64,000 nucleotides of DNA from CAIWHR01 sp963781285 (GTDB lineage Bacteria; Pseudomonadota; Gammaproteobacteria; Burkholderiales; Casimicrobiaceae). Shown here piece by piece: positions 36,069-45,476 of this stretch; position 1 is the first letter of the stretch; each line of letters opens with the position of its first letter. The translations under genes and the position numbers were made by a program. The notes beneath the pieces were generated by a model that was not told the origin of the DNA, did not search any database, and saw only the letters and a program-made list of their open reading frames with translations. The stretch spans positions 62,001 to 126,000 of the forward strand of contig CAWAFI010000006.1 in assembly GCA_963781285.1 (NCBI GenBank). Reading direction: 5' to 3'.

Positions 36069-36698
36069 TCAGGCCTTGAACGTCACGCTGAACGGCCGCG
36101 GGACGTCCTGCAGGCGCCCGAAGAAACTCACCTGCACGAAGCTGCTCTGTGCTTCGAGCAGCGCACGGATGCGCTCGTGACCTTCGACCGGCTTGGTGGC
36201 TCGGCCGCTCGCCCCCAGCTCGCGCGGCAGGCGCCGCCGTCCCGTGACACCAAGCGAGAGTTCCGCCAGTTCCTTGTCGAGGCTCATGTAGCCACCGAAC
36301 ACCGCGATGGCCTCGATTTCGTACTTGTTGTTCCACGCCGTGCGATTGAACTGATGGGCAAGGTCGGCGATATGATCCAGCAGCATTTTTGCCCGTGTGC
36401 GCGGCAGCGGCTCGACGATGCGCGCCCACGCGTATTGCCGGAATTTGTCGGTAATGCCGAATTCGGAGCCGTACGGGGCGATCGGCTCCAGCAGCCCGTC
36501 GCGCACCATCTGATCGACCATCGTCTTGCTCGCGGCCGCGCTCACGCGGAAATCTTCCACCAGCGCATCCAGGCGAACGGTGGCGCGATCGGGCGGGATC
36601 CCGTGCACGCGCGACAGCACGCGTTCAGTCGCGTCGCGCAGCCGCAATGCGTCGACTCCGAAGTAAAGGCGCCTGGTGACGAGCGTCAACGTCTTCAT
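36069..36698 (-). CDS. Protein of unknown function with possible winged helix
   Basis: 209 residues. I do not recognise the family. From MKTLTLVTRRLYFGVDALRL the segment ATVRLDALVEDFRVSAAASK to MVDQMVRDGLLEPI (about 40-75) looks like a winged helix-turn-helix. This is followed by YGITDKF-like and FNRTAWNNKYEIEAIAVFGG helical parts and a basic turn (TGRRRLPRELGASGRA). No signal or TM is present. Start at 36698 is chosen because upstream frame is arginine-rich and non-homologous. It could be a DNA-binding regulator, but this is inference. Confidence 0.75.
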   Translation of the reverse strand: MKTLTLVTRRLYFGVDALRLRDATERVLSRVHGIPPDRATVRLDALVEDFRVSAAASKTMVDQMVRDGLLEPIAPYGSEFGITDKFRQYAWARIVEPLPRTRAKMLLDHIADLAHQFNRTAWNNKYEIEAIAVFGGYMSLDKELAELSLGVTGRRRLPRELGASGRATKPVEGHERIRALLEAQSSFVQVSFFGRLQDVPRPFSVTFKA

Positions 36699-37073
36699 CG
36701 TCCGGTCTCCCACAGACTTCCGGTTGATGACGGTAGCATATTTTCCGCAGTTTTGCAGCAAGCGCTCCGCATCCGCGGGGCCAACGTGGGACGCGGACCC
36801 GCCATTCCGTCGCCGCCGTGGCATTCGTCGTCCGGACCGGCGGCGACGTTTGCCGACGAACAGGCAACGCTCGGGGCGGCCCCATCCGGCGGGTGCCAGC
36901 GCCCTGCCACGCACTCAACCGCCGTGCGCCGCCACCGCCGAATCGGCACGCCATCCGCGCGCCAACGTGGTCTTGCGCAGCGCAGTGCATGGCAACGCGC
37001 CCTGGAGGAGAATGCCGTGTCGCGTGCAGGAGGCGCGCGCCGACATCGAATCCCTGCGAAAGGAAAATGCGAC
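36699..37073. other. Divergent intergenic region, no gene recognised
   Basis: 375 bp between the unknown wHTH-like gene and the citryl-CoA lyase-like gene. It has a short AT-richer part near 36733-36752 (GCATATTTTCCGCAGTTTTG) that may contain the minus-strand promoter, and an AAGGA ribosome site at 37060 for the plus-strand gene. Confidence 0.5.
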
Positions 37074-37907
37074 ATGACGAGTGCTGCCAAACCGGACCCG
37101 GTCCAGGAAATGCGCGATTGGTGGAAGACCTCGATCATCGACATGCAACCGGGCGTGATTCGCTATCGCGGCTACGCAATCGAGGATCTGATCGGCCGCG
37201 TGACGTTTGCGCAAATGATCTGGCTCATGACCCGCGGCGAGTTGCCCGATCCGCGCCAGGCTCGGTTGCTCGACGTGGCGCTGATGTCGGCAGTCGACCA
37301 CGGCCCGCAGGCGCCCTCGATCGCGATTGCGCGCATGGCGGCGACGTGCGGCGTGGGCCTCAACAACGCGATGGCGACGGCGGTCAACGTCCTGGGCGAC
37401 GTCCATGGCGGCGCCGGCGAACAGGCGGTGGAATTATACGAATCGATCATCGAGCGGATCGGAGCCGGCGCCGATGAGGCCTCGGCAACGGAGGCCGGGC
37501 TTGCCGCATTCGTGGCGGCGCACGGCAAGATCATTCCCGGCTTTGGCCATCGCTTCCACCCCATTGATCCGCGTTCGGAGCCGCTGTTGGCGCTCGTCGA
37601 CGAGGCCGCGCGCGCCGGCGTGGTCTCCGGCAACTACGCGCGTGTCGCGCGTGCGATCGAGGCCGCGCTGCTCCGCCAGAAGGGGCGGCGCATCCCGATG
37701 AACATCGACGGCGCCACCGCTGTGATCTACGCGGAGCTGGGCTTTCCGGCGCCGCTCGCGCGCGGACTGTTCTGCCTGTCGCGCTCGGTCGGCATCCTCG
37801 CTCACGCGTGGGAGCAGACGCAGCAGGGCGGGCGCAACAAAGGTCCCATTCCGCGCAAGTACGTACCCGCCTATGACGGGCCCGCACCGCGCCCCGTGCC
37901 GCAATAA
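37074..37907 (+). CDS. Citrate synthase-like citryl-CoA lyase
   Basis: 277 residues, much shorter than citrate synthase (about 430) and like the short citryl-CoA lyase/citrate-synthase-like proteins of betaproteobacteria. The catalytic set is conserved: His111 in GDVHGGAGEQAVE, His159 in IIPGFGHRFHPIDPRS and Asp212 in MNIDGATAVIY. It should cleave or form a citryl-CoA-type C-C bond between acetyl-CoA and an oxo acid. The exact substrate is not evident. A preceding AAGGA supports the start. Confidence 0.85.
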   Translation: MTSAAKPDPVQEMRDWWKTSIIDMQPGVIRYRGYAIEDLIGRVTFAQMIWLMTRGELPDPRQARLLDVALMSAVDHGPQAPSIAIARMAATCGVGLNNAMATAVNVLGDVHGGAGEQAVELYESIIERIGAGADEASATEAGLAAFVAAHGKIIPGFGHRFHPIDPRSEPLLALVDEAARAGVVSGNYARVARAIEAALLRQKGRRIPMNIDGATAVIYAELGFPAPLARGLFCLSRSVGILAHAWEQTQQGGRNKGPIPRKYVPAYDGPAPRPVPQ

Positions 37908-37962
37908 CGTTACGCGATTTGCTTCGTTGCCGCTGAACGGGGAAGCGCTCCCGGAACTCCCG

Positions 37963-39108
37963 CTACGCCAGCGCCTGCTCGATATCACCGATCAGGTCGT
38001 CCACGTGCTCGACACCGATCGACAGACGCACCAGATCCGCGGGACAGAGCGTTCCCGGCCCTTCGACACTGGCGCGATGCTCCGCCAGGCTCTCGACCGA
38101 CCCCAGCGACGTCGCGCGCTTGAAGACACGGAGCTTCGCCGTGAACGCTTGCGCGGCCTGTTCCCCGTCGCGCAGCCGCAACGACATCATTCCGCCGAAA
38201 CCCCCGCGCATCTGTCTCGCGGCAACGTCGTGTCCGGGATGGGTGGGAAGGCCCGGATAGAGGACATGGGACAGCTTCGAATGGCCGTGGAAGTGCTCGG
38301 CCACGGCCTGGGCGTTGGCGCACGCGGCCGCGACACGCAGATGTAGCGTGCGCATCCCGCGCAACAGGAGCGCCGCCTCGAACGGCCCCAGCACGGCGCC
38401 GCCACCGCCGCGAAGGTAGCGGATGCGCTGCCACAACGCGTCGTCGCGCGCCGTCGCGAGCGCGCCGGCGATCACGTCCGAATGGCCGTTCAAGTATTTG
38501 GTCGCCGAATGCAAGACGATGTGCGCTCCCAGCTCGATCGGCCGCGTCAGCATCGGTGTTGCGGCGGTCGAGTCGACGGCGACGATCGCACCCACCTCGC
38601 GCGCAATCGCGCTCACCGCGGCAATGTCGGTGACATCCCAGGTCGGATTGGCAGGCGTCTCGATCCAAATCAGCCTGGGCGGCCGCGTTCGCGCTTTGGC
38701 GGCGACCTCGTCGAGCGACGAATTGGCATAGAACTCGATCGCAAGGCCCCACGGTGCCGCGTACTCCAGCAGCCACTTGCGCAACGCCCAGTACATGTTG
38801 CGCGGCGCCAACACGCCATCGCCGGGGGCGAGCGATTGAAATACGGCCGCCGCGGCCGCCTGGCCGGAGCCGAACAACGCTGCCGCGGCTGCGCGTTCCA
38901 GCGCCGCGATCAGTGCCTCGGCCTGGTCGTAGCCAGGATTGTCGGCGCGCGAATAGACGCGCCCCCCGGGAAACGCGCCATCCGCGGCGCGCTCGTAGGT
39001 CGTGGAGACGTGGATCGGCGGAACGATCTCGCGATAGGGTTCGGCGACCCGGCCCATGCCCTGGGCCGCGAGCGTGTCCGGGTGAAGGTCGGGCTTGTCG
39101 GTGGGCAT
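37963..39108 (-). CDS. Cystathionine gamma-synthase/lyase family PLP enzyme
   Basis: 381 residues, Cys/Met metabolism PLP fold. The PLP lysine is Lys204 in HSATKYLNGHSDV. Other motifs are LFGSGQAAAAAVFQSLAPGD (cofactor loop, about 78-97) and IETPANPTWDVTD. The N-terminus with VYSRADNPGYDQAE provides the second-subunit Tyr. It could be a synthase, a gamma-lyase or O-acetylhomoserine-type; none is separable by eye. It converges on the citryl-CoA lyase-like gene. A start at 39108 is chosen as homology begins there. Confidence 0.92.
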   Translation of the reverse strand: MPTDKPDLHPDTLAAQGMGRVAEPYREIVPPIHVSTTYERAADGAFPGGRVYSRADNPGYDQAEALIAALERAAAAALFGSGQAAAAAVFQSLAPGDGVLAPRNMYWALRKWLLEYAAPWGLAIEFYANSSLDEVAAKARTRPPRLIWIETPANPTWDVTDIAAVSAIAREVGAIVAVDSTAATPMLTRPIELGAHIVLHSATKYLNGHSDVIAGALATARDDALWQRIRYLRGGGGAVLGPFEAALLLRGMRTLHLRVAAACANAQAVAEHFHGHSKLSHVLYPGLPTHPGHDVAARQMRGGFGGMMSLRLRDGEQAAQAFTAKLRVFKRATSLGSVESLAEHRASVEGPGTLCPADLVRLSIGVEHVDDLIGDIEQALA

Positions 39109-39298
39109 CGCGGCGACATTGGGTGAGATCTGCACTATGCCCGCAACCGCAACGCGCGGCAATTTCTCCTTCGGAAGTGCAGCTTGGAGTGCAGACACGG
39201 CCTGCGCCCGGACTGCGCCCCGGCAGCGTCCGGCTATGGTCCAATAGCAGGCCAACCCGGTCATGGCCAAACATCGGCCCCCAGCGATCGTCGCTTCC

Positions 39299-40225
39299 AT
39301 GCACGCCATCATCTCCGTGTCGAACCTTTCCAAGACCTACGCTTCCGGGTTTCGGGCGCTCAAGAACATCAATCTCGACATTCGCCACGGCGAGATCTTC
39401 GCGTTGCTGGGTCCTAACGGCGCGGGAAAGACCACGCTGATCAGCACCATCTGCGGGATCGTCAATCCAACCGCAGGGACCGTTACGGTCGATGGTCACA
39501 ACATCGTCAGCGACTATCGTGCCGCTCGCGCGATGGTCGGCCTGGTACCGCAGGAACTGACGACCGATGCATTCGAAAGCGTGTGGGGTACCGTGTGCTT
39601 CAGTCGCGGGTTGTTCGGAAAGCCGGCCGATCCCGCGCACATCGAAAAGGTGCTCAAGGATCTGTACTTGTGGAACAAGAGGGACAGCAAGATCATCACG
39701 CTTTCGGGCGGCATGAAGCGTCGCCTGCTCATCGCCAAGGCACTGTCCCACGAGCCGCGGATCCTGTTCCTCGACGAGCCGACCGCGGGCATCGACGTCG
39801 AGCTGAGGCAGGAGATGTGGGCGCTGGTGCGTTCGCTCAAGGCCGGCGGCGTCACCATCATCCTCACCACGCATTACATCGACGAGGCCGAGGAGATGGC
39901 CGACCGGGTCGGGGTGATCAGCAAGGGGGAGATCATTCTGGTGGAAGACAAGGCCGATCTCATGCGCAAGCTTGGCAAGAAGCAATTGACGCTGCACTTG
40001 CAGGACGCGCTGGAGCGGGTTCCTCCCGAGCTCGCTGCCTACGGTCTGGCGCTAGCGAACGGCGGATGCGAATTGACCTACACATACGACACACAGGGCC
40101 AGCACGCCAGCATCGCTGCGCTGCTGGAAGACCTCGGCCAGGCGGGGATCAGGTTCAGGGATCTTCAGACCACACAGAGCTCGCTGGAAGACATCTTCGT
40201 CAGCCTGGTGAGGGAGGAACAGTGA
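39299..40225 (+). CDS. ABC-2 type exporter ATP-binding protein
   Basis: 308 residues from ATG 39299 (an ATG at 39263 adds 12). Walker A is LLGPNGAGKTTLIST, the signature is TLSGGMKRRLLIAKA, Walker B is ILFLDEPTAGIDVE and the H-loop is ILTTHYIDEAEEMAD. The C-terminal extension resembles DrrA/YadG exporters. GTGA overlap with the permease gene shows coupling. A half-transporter pair for drug or polymer export is likely. Confidence 0.93.
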   Translation: MHAIISVSNLSKTYASGFRALKNINLDIRHGEIFALLGPNGAGKTTLISTICGIVNPTAGTVTVDGHNIVSDYRAARAMVGLVPQELTTDAFESVWGTVCFSRGLFGKPADPAHIEKVLKDLYLWNKRDSKIITLSGGMKRRLLIAKALSHEPRILFLDEPTAGIDVELRQEMWALVRSLKAGGVTIILTTHYIDEAEEMADRVGVISKGEIILVEDKADLMRKLGKKQLTLHLQDALERVPPELAAYGLALANGGCELTYTYDTQGQHASIAALLEDLGQAGIRFRDLQTTQSSLEDIFVSLVREEQ

Positions 40226-40983
40226 ACGTTCATGCGATGCGCGCGATCTACAGGTTCGAGATGGCGCGCACCCGGCGCACGCTGATGCAGAGCATCATCT
40301 CGCCGGTCATTTCGACCTCGTTGTACTTCGTGGTGTTCGGCGCGGCGATCGGTTCGCGCATCGCCCACGTCGAGGGGATCAGCTACGGCGCCTTCATCGT
40401 GCCCGGGCTGATCATGTTGTCGCTGCTGACGCAGAGCATTTCCAATGCATCGTTCGGCATCTACTTTCCCAAGTTCACGGGAACGATATACGAGCTCCTG
40501 TCGGCGCCCATTTCCTATTTCGAGATCGTCGTGAGCTACGTCGGGGCGGCGGCCACCAAGTCGGTCATTCTCGGCCTGATCATCATGGCGACGGCCAGCC
40601 TGTTCGTTCCGCTCGAAGTCGCCCACCCGGTATGGATGCTCCTGTTCCTGCTGCTCACGTCGGTCACCTTCAGCCTCGTCGGCTTCATCATCGGCATCTG
40701 GGCCGATGGATTCGAAAAATTGCAGCTGGTGCCGCTGCTGATCGTGACGCCGTTGACGTTCCTGGGCGGCAGCTTCTATTCAATCGACATGCTGCCGCCC
40801 TTCTGGCAGACGGTCACCCTGTTCAACCCCGTCGTCTATCTGATCAGCGGCTTCCGGTGGAGCTTTTACGGCATTGCCGATGTGAGCGTCGGTGCGAGCC
40901 TCGCCATGACCATCGTGTTCATGGCGATGTCGCTGGCGATCGTCGCGTGGATGTTCAAGACAGGATACCGGCTCAAGCCCTAG
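40222..40983 (+). CDS. ABC-2 type transporter permease
   Basis: 253 residues, six TM helices, ABC2 membrane fold: MQSIISPVISTSLYFVVFGA, ISNASFGIYFPKFTGTIYEL and the LVPLLIVTPLTFLGGSFYSI signature near residue 175. The GTG start overlaps the ATPase stop by 4 bp. An ATG at 40234 is an alternative. Its TAG stop is the first bases of a 27-bp palindrome, which is a repeat-element scar. YadH-like. Confidence 0.93.
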   Translation: MNVHAMRAIYRFEMARTRRTLMQSIISPVISTSLYFVVFGAAIGSRIAHVEGISYGAFIVPGLIMLSLLTQSISNASFGIYFPKFTGTIYELLSAPISYFEIVVSYVGAAATKSVILGLIIMATASLFVPLEVAHPVWMLLFLLLTSVTFSLVGFIIGIWADGFEKLQLVPLLIVTPLTFLGGSFYSIDMLPPFWQTVTLFNPVVYLISGFRWSFYGIADVSVGASLAMTIVFMAMSLAIVAWMFKTGYRLKP

Positions 40984-41006
40984 GAGCCTGTCGGACAGGC
41001 TCCTAG
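40980..41006. repeat. 27-bp perfect palindrome: fused ends of the 13.2-kb element
   Basis: CTAGGAGCCTGTC-G-GACAGGCTCCTAG is a 13-bp perfect inverted repeat around one base. It is identical to the outer ends of the 274-bp element at 13224-13497, with the interior missing. It supplies the stop codon (40981-40983) of the permease. It may act as a hairpin at the transcript end, though no T-tract follows. Confidence 0.85.
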
Positions 41007-41077
41007 GCATGTGTACTCGTCGCGCGGGCTCGAGGGCACGTTTCGTTTCGAACTGATTGAATGCTGGGAGGAACCCG

Positions 41078-41689
41078 TTGAAGATCTTCTATTCCACCGC
41101 GTCGCCGTTCGCGCGCAAGTGCCTCGTCGCCGCCCATGAGCTGGGGTTGCGCGAACGCCTCGAGCTCCTGCCCGCTGCGGCGCACCCGGTCAATCGCGAC
41201 CGATCGATCGTCGTGCACAATCCGCTGGGAAAGGTACCCACGTTGATTACCGACGACGGTACCGTGCTGTACGACAGCCGCGTGATCTGCGACTACTTGA
41301 ACGCGCTCGGTGACGGCCATCTCATTCCGCTCGAGCGAACGGCACGCTGGAACGTGCTGGTCGAGCAGTCGCTCGCCGACGGCATCATGGACGCGGCGGT
41401 GCTGGCGCGTTACGAGATGGCCGTGCGACCGGAAGCGCTGCGCTGGAACGACTGGCTCGCCGGCCAGCTCGACAAGGTGACCTGCGCGCTCGCCGATCTT
41501 GAAAAGCGCGCCGCCGGATTTGGCGACCGGGTCGATGTCGGCACGATTGCCTTCGGTTGCGCGTTGGGTTACCTCGACTTCCGCTTCCAGTCGCTTGCGT
41601 GGCGTGACAAGGGGCCGAACACCGCGGCGTGGTTCGAGCGGTTCGGCGCCCGGGAATCGATGGCGACGACGCGCCCCCCGGCAGCGTGA
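41078..41689 (+). CDS. Glutathione S-transferase family protein
   Basis: 203 residues from a TTG after GGGAGG. The N-terminal thioredoxin-like half has KIFYSTASPFARKCLVAAHE (Ser at the usual active-site position, 6-12) and NPLGKVPTLITDDGTVLYDS with the cis-Pro and the glutathione gamma-Glu-binding DS. The C-terminal helical half follows (WNVLVEQSLADGIMDAAVLA). It conjugates or reduces small electrophiles. It lies 89 bp after the ABC exporter. Confidence 0.92.
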   Translation: MKIFYSTASPFARKCLVAAHELGLRERLELLPAAAHPVNRDRSIVVHNPLGKVPTLITDDGTVLYDSRVICDYLNALGDGHLIPLERTARWNVLVEQSLADGIMDAAVLARYEMAVRPEALRWNDWLAGQLDKVTCALADLEKRAAGFGDRVDVGTIAFGCALGYLDFRFQSLAWRDKGPNTAAWFERFGARESMATTRPPAA

Positions 41690-41864
41690 GTCACCGCCGG
41701 ATGCAACAATCAGAATTCCGCCTTGCCTTGGACCGCTGACGGGAGGTCGGTAGTCGTGTTCTGACCAACCCGGGCACGTTGACGAACCCTGAGCCAAGTC
41801 GCACGCTCTGTGCTGCGGGCGGCGCCGGGCGATCGGGTCCGCTGATCAACCAAGGAGAAGGCGA

Positions 41865-42788
41865 TTGAAACCTGACTGGAGTGGCGTCTTTCCGGCGGTG
41901 ACGACGCAGTTTCGCGAGGATCTTTCGCTCGATGTCGATGCCACCGCACGCGTGATGGAGGGCCTGATCCGCGACGGGGTGTCGGGCCTCATCGTCTGCG
42001 GCACGGTGGGCGAGAACTGTTCGCTCGCCAAGGACGAGAAAATCGCGGTAATGGAGGCGGCGAAGGGGGTTGCGCGCGGGCGCGTCCCGGTCATCAGCGG
42101 CATCGCCGAATTCACGTCGGCTTTCGCGATCGACATGGCGAAGGAGGCCGCGCGCATCGGCCTCGATGGCGTGATGGTGATGCCGGCGCTCGTCTATTCG
42201 TCGAAGCCGCACGAGACCGCGGCGCATTTCCGCAGCGTCGCCAAGGCGACCGACCTGCCCGTGATGGTCTACAACAATCCGCCGATCTACAAGAACGACG
42301 TCACGCCGGAAATCCTGGCCTCGCTGGCCGATTGCGAGACGATCGTCTGCTTCAAGGAATCCTCCGGCGACACCCGACGCTTCACCGACCTCCGCAACAT
42401 GGTCGGCGATCGCTTCGTGCTGTTCGCCGGGCTCGACGACGTCGTCGTGGAGAGCATCATGGTCGGCGCCGTGGGCTGGGTCTCGGGCCTGTCGAATGCA
42501 TTCCCGCGCGAAGGCGAGACGCTGTTCCGGCTCGCCCGCGCGGGCCGGTATGCCGAGGCGATGAGCCTCTACCGGTGGTTCATGCCGCTCCTCCATCTCG
42601 ACGCCCGCCCCGACCTGGTCCAGTGCATCAAATTGTGCGAGCACATCATGGGACGTGGCACGCATCGCACCCGTCCGCCGCGGCTTGCACTCAACCCGAA
42701 GGAAATGGCCGAAATCGAAGCGATGATGAAGCAGGCACTGGCCACGCGTCCGCAGCTCCCCGACGTCGGATTGCGGCGGGCGGCTTGA
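41865..42788 (+). CDS. DHDPS-family lyase, likely 1-pyrroline-4-hydroxy-2-carboxylate deaminase
   Basis: 307 residues, (beta/alpha)8 barrel of the dihydrodipicolinate synthase family. The Schiff-base Lys is in IVCFKESSGD (about 162-171) and the Tyr in LPVMVYNNPPIYKND. TTG start with AAGGAG 8 bp upstream. It lies tail-to-tail with a hydroxyproline-type epimerase and FAD dehydrogenase. In that pathway a DHDPS-like enzyme deaminates Delta1-pyrroline-4-hydroxy-2-carboxylate to 2,5-dioxovalerate (alpha-ketoglutarate semialdehyde). The name is inferred from this context; it could be another family lyase. Confidence 0.85.
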   Translation: MKPDWSGVFPAVTTQFREDLSLDVDATARVMEGLIRDGVSGLIVCGTVGENCSLAKDEKIAVMEAAKGVARGRVPVISGIAEFTSAFAIDMAKEAARIGLDGVMVMPALVYSSKPHETAAHFRSVAKATDLPVMVYNNPPIYKNDVTPEILASLADCETIVCFKESSGDTRRFTDLRNMVGDRFVLFAGLDDVVVESIMVGAVGWVSGLSNAFPREGETLFRLARAGRYAEAMSLYRWFMPLLHLDARPDLVQCIKLCEHIMGRGTHRTRPPRLALNPKEMAEIEAMMKQALATRPQLPDVGLRRAA

Positions 42789-42795
42789 CGACCTC

Positions 42796-44102
42796 CTAGA
42801 CCAGGTCTCGCCGCAGCGCAAGCAGGCGCTCGAACACCGCAGTCGACTGCTGCGCAGACCATTGTGCTCGTATTCGTTGGTCAGCCAGACTTTGAGGCCG
42901 CCGATGGAGGCGGCGGTCCGCTCCGAAAGCGCCCGCGGGACGTACATGTCTTCGGCGTAGATCGCCGCGACACCGGGGACCGTATTGCGGGCAAGTTGCG
43001 CCGGATCGTACAACGCCGGCCAACGTTCCTCGGCGGCGAGCAGTTCGGCCACGTCGCGCAGCGGCCGCAGCCCGGGATAGTCGTCGAACATCCATGGATA
43101 GATCATCTCGCCGGTCAACGATGGCGGCCGGCCGGGCGCCCAGTCCATGTCGGGGAATTCGCCGCGCACGCGTTGCGCCGACCAGCGTGCTGCGGCTCCC
43201 TGCGTGTAGCACATCTCGTGCAGGACGGCGAAGATCGGATTGGTCTCGAACGATCTGCGAATTTTCGAGTGTGCGAAGAAACGGCAGGCTCATTTCGTCG
43301 CCGTTCACGCCGGAGCAGAAGGCGCTTTCGAGCAGGTAGTGGAGATTCTCCATGCCGTCGTCGAAGCCGAGCATGAAGCCGACCTGCTGAAAGCGTCGAA
43401 CGGTGAGGCGGCCGCCGGTAGGCAGGGCGACCTCGTGCCGATGCAGGTGCTCCAGGATACGGCTGCACAGGGCCCGATCGGCCGGGTAGCGCGCAAAGAA
43501 GTTGCGCGTCTTGCGCTGAACCTCGGGGTACGTGTGTCGGTAATAGTCGTCGGCGACTGCCGGAAAGCGGCGGCAAGCCTCCGGTGATGAAGACTTCGCG
43601 CAAGCCGTGCGGATGGGCGGACAGGTAATGCACCGCGCAGAACCCGCCGTAGCTCTGGCCGAGCACGCTCCACGGCTCGTCTTCGCCAACCAAGTGGCGA
43701 CGGATCAATTCGGCATCCCGCACGATGCTGTCGGCGCGGAAATGCATCAGATAATCGGCTTGCGCCCGCGCATTGCCACGTCGGGCGAAGGGTCTGCGGC
43801 AGCACCACGCTGCTGCGCCCGTTGCCGCGCGAATCGAGCAGCAGCACATGGTAGTCGTCGAGCGCACGCTTGAGCCAGCCGATATTGTTGAGGGGTCGCG
43901 GCCCCGGGAATCCGGGACCGCCCTGCAGGAAGACGAGCCAAGGCCTGGACGCGGCCGATTGTTCGCTGTTCCTGACCGCCCGCGCGAAAATCGACAGCGA
44001 CTCGCCCGATGGCTGGTCGTGGTCGAGCGGCACGGTGAATTCGTAGTCGGTCAGATCCATGCCGTGATGGCGGACGGTGGCGAGCGTGCGGAATATCGTC
44101 AT
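42796..44102 (-). pseudogene. Proline iminopeptidase-like alpha/beta hydrolase, four frameshifts
   Basis: Conserved sequence is split over frames. MTIFRTLATVRHHGMDLTDY ... WLVFLQGGPGFPGP (oxyanion motif) runs to about 43790. It continues as ADYLMHFRADSIVRDAELIR with the nucleophile elbow GQSYGGF, then ADDYYRHTYPEVQRKTRNFF ... GVNGDEMSLPFL, then FETNPIFAVLHEMCYTQGAA ... NEYEHNG (catalytic His) and AVFERLLALRRDLV. Breaks lie near 43786, 43555, 43251 (each +1) and 42845 (-1 or +2). Repaired, it is about 434 residues, the normal size for this family. ATGA overlap with the FAD gene shows an operon. Could release N-terminal Pro/Hyp from peptides. Confidence 0.8.
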
Positions 44103-45417
44103 GGGTTTTCCTTGCGGTGGCCCGACCCTGGTCCAAACCGCTGCGGACGAAAGGGCGCGAGGTCAATCGGTGGCGGACGCCCGGACAGGATGTCGGCGAC
44201 GAGCCGTGCCGTCGCGGCGGCCTGCGTGAGTCCGAGGTGGCCGTGGCCGAAGGCGTAGACCACACGCGTCGTCGGCGGCGGCCGGGCCGATCGCGGGCAG
44301 CGTGTCGGGCAACGAGGGGCGAAAGCCCATCCACTCGCTGCCGCCTTCCGTTCGCAATCCGGGCATGAAGCGTTTGGCCTTCGCGAGCAGCGTCGCTGCG
44401 CGCGCGAAGTTGGGCGGTGCGTCGAGCCCGGCGAACTCCACGGCGCCGCCCACGCGCACGCCGCAGGCGAGCGGCGTGACCACGAAGCCGTGGCCGCCGA
44501 ACGTTAGCTGGCGCTTCAAGTCGAAGGCGCCGACCGGCAGCGTGGTGTTGTAGCCGCGCTCGGTCTCGAGCGGAATGTGCTCGCCGAGCGTGCGCGCGAG
44601 GCGGTGCGACCACGCACCGGCGGCGACCACGACGCGATGCGCGACGAGCTGCAGCCCATCGCGCAACTGCACCGTGACGCCGTCGGCGCCGGGTGCCAGC
44701 GCTGCCGCGTCCGCGCGGCGGATGCGGCCGCCCAGTCGCTCGAACTGACGGGCCAGCGCTTCGGTCACGACGCAATGGGTCGCTGACGGTCTTCCAGCCG
44801 GGCACGAAAGTCGCCGCCACCAGCGCCGGACTCAGGCCCGGCTGGAGCTCGGCGATGGCCCGCGGGTCGCGCAAGTGCGTGAACGCGATGCCGTGGTCGG
44901 CGCGGGCCTGCCATCCCGATTGCGACGCCTGCAGCTCGGCCTCGCTCTCGTACAGGTGCAGGACGCCGTCGCTGCGCAGCATGTAGCTGGCACCTGCACC
45001 GGCAAGCATCAATGGTGTTTCGGCGGCGGACAGGTCCATCATCGCCGCCTGCGCCGCGGTGCTCGCGCGCACGCGGTCGCGCTGACTCGCGCGCCAGAAG
45101 CGGAGAAGCCACGGCGCAAGGTGCGGCAGGTAGCGGGGGCGGATCGCCAGCGGGCCCAGCGGATCCAGCAGCCATCGCGGCGCCTTGCGCAGGATGCCCG
45201 GAGAGGCGAGCGGCAGGATGTCCGAGAACGCCAGCGCTCCGGCGTTGCCGCGGCTCGCCTGCGCCGCGACGCCCTCGCGGTCAATCAGCATTACGTCGCG
45301 TCCTTCCTGTTGCAGGCGCAGTGCAATCGCCACACCGACGATGCCGGCGCCGATCACGAGCACGTCGCACGATTGCTCCGTGGCCGACAGCGACTGCGGC
45401 GAATCGGGCGGACTCAT
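44099..45417 (-). pseudogene. FAD-dependent D-amino-acid (D-hydroxyproline) dehydrogenase, two frameshifts
   Basis: The N-terminal GxGxxG dinucleotide site (VLVIGAGIVGVAIALRLQQE, 19-38) is followed by IDREGVAAQASRGNAGAL. The rest, VTEALARQFERLGGRI ... ERGYNTTLP ... WMGFRPSLPDTLPAIGPA and HGHLGLTQAAATARLVADIL, occurs in two other frames. Breaks are near 44770 and 44266, each +1. Repaired length is about 438, a DadA-like size. It sits between the epimerase and the iminopeptidase, and overlaps the latter as ATGA. In hydroxyproline catabolism such enzymes oxidise cis-4-hydroxy-D-proline to the pyrroline. Substrate by context only. Confidence 0.82.
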
Positions 45418-45476
45418 AGGGTAGGTGCAGCGAAAGCTTGCGCGCAGGCGCCCATGCCGTTGGACGCGCGCGCGGA

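Noticed and set aside
41691..43214. 507-codon minus-strand frame containing part of the iminopeptidase
   Set aside because: Only its first ~100 codons are homologous; the rest is antisense to the DHDPS-family gene and reflects the frameshifted iminopeptidase.
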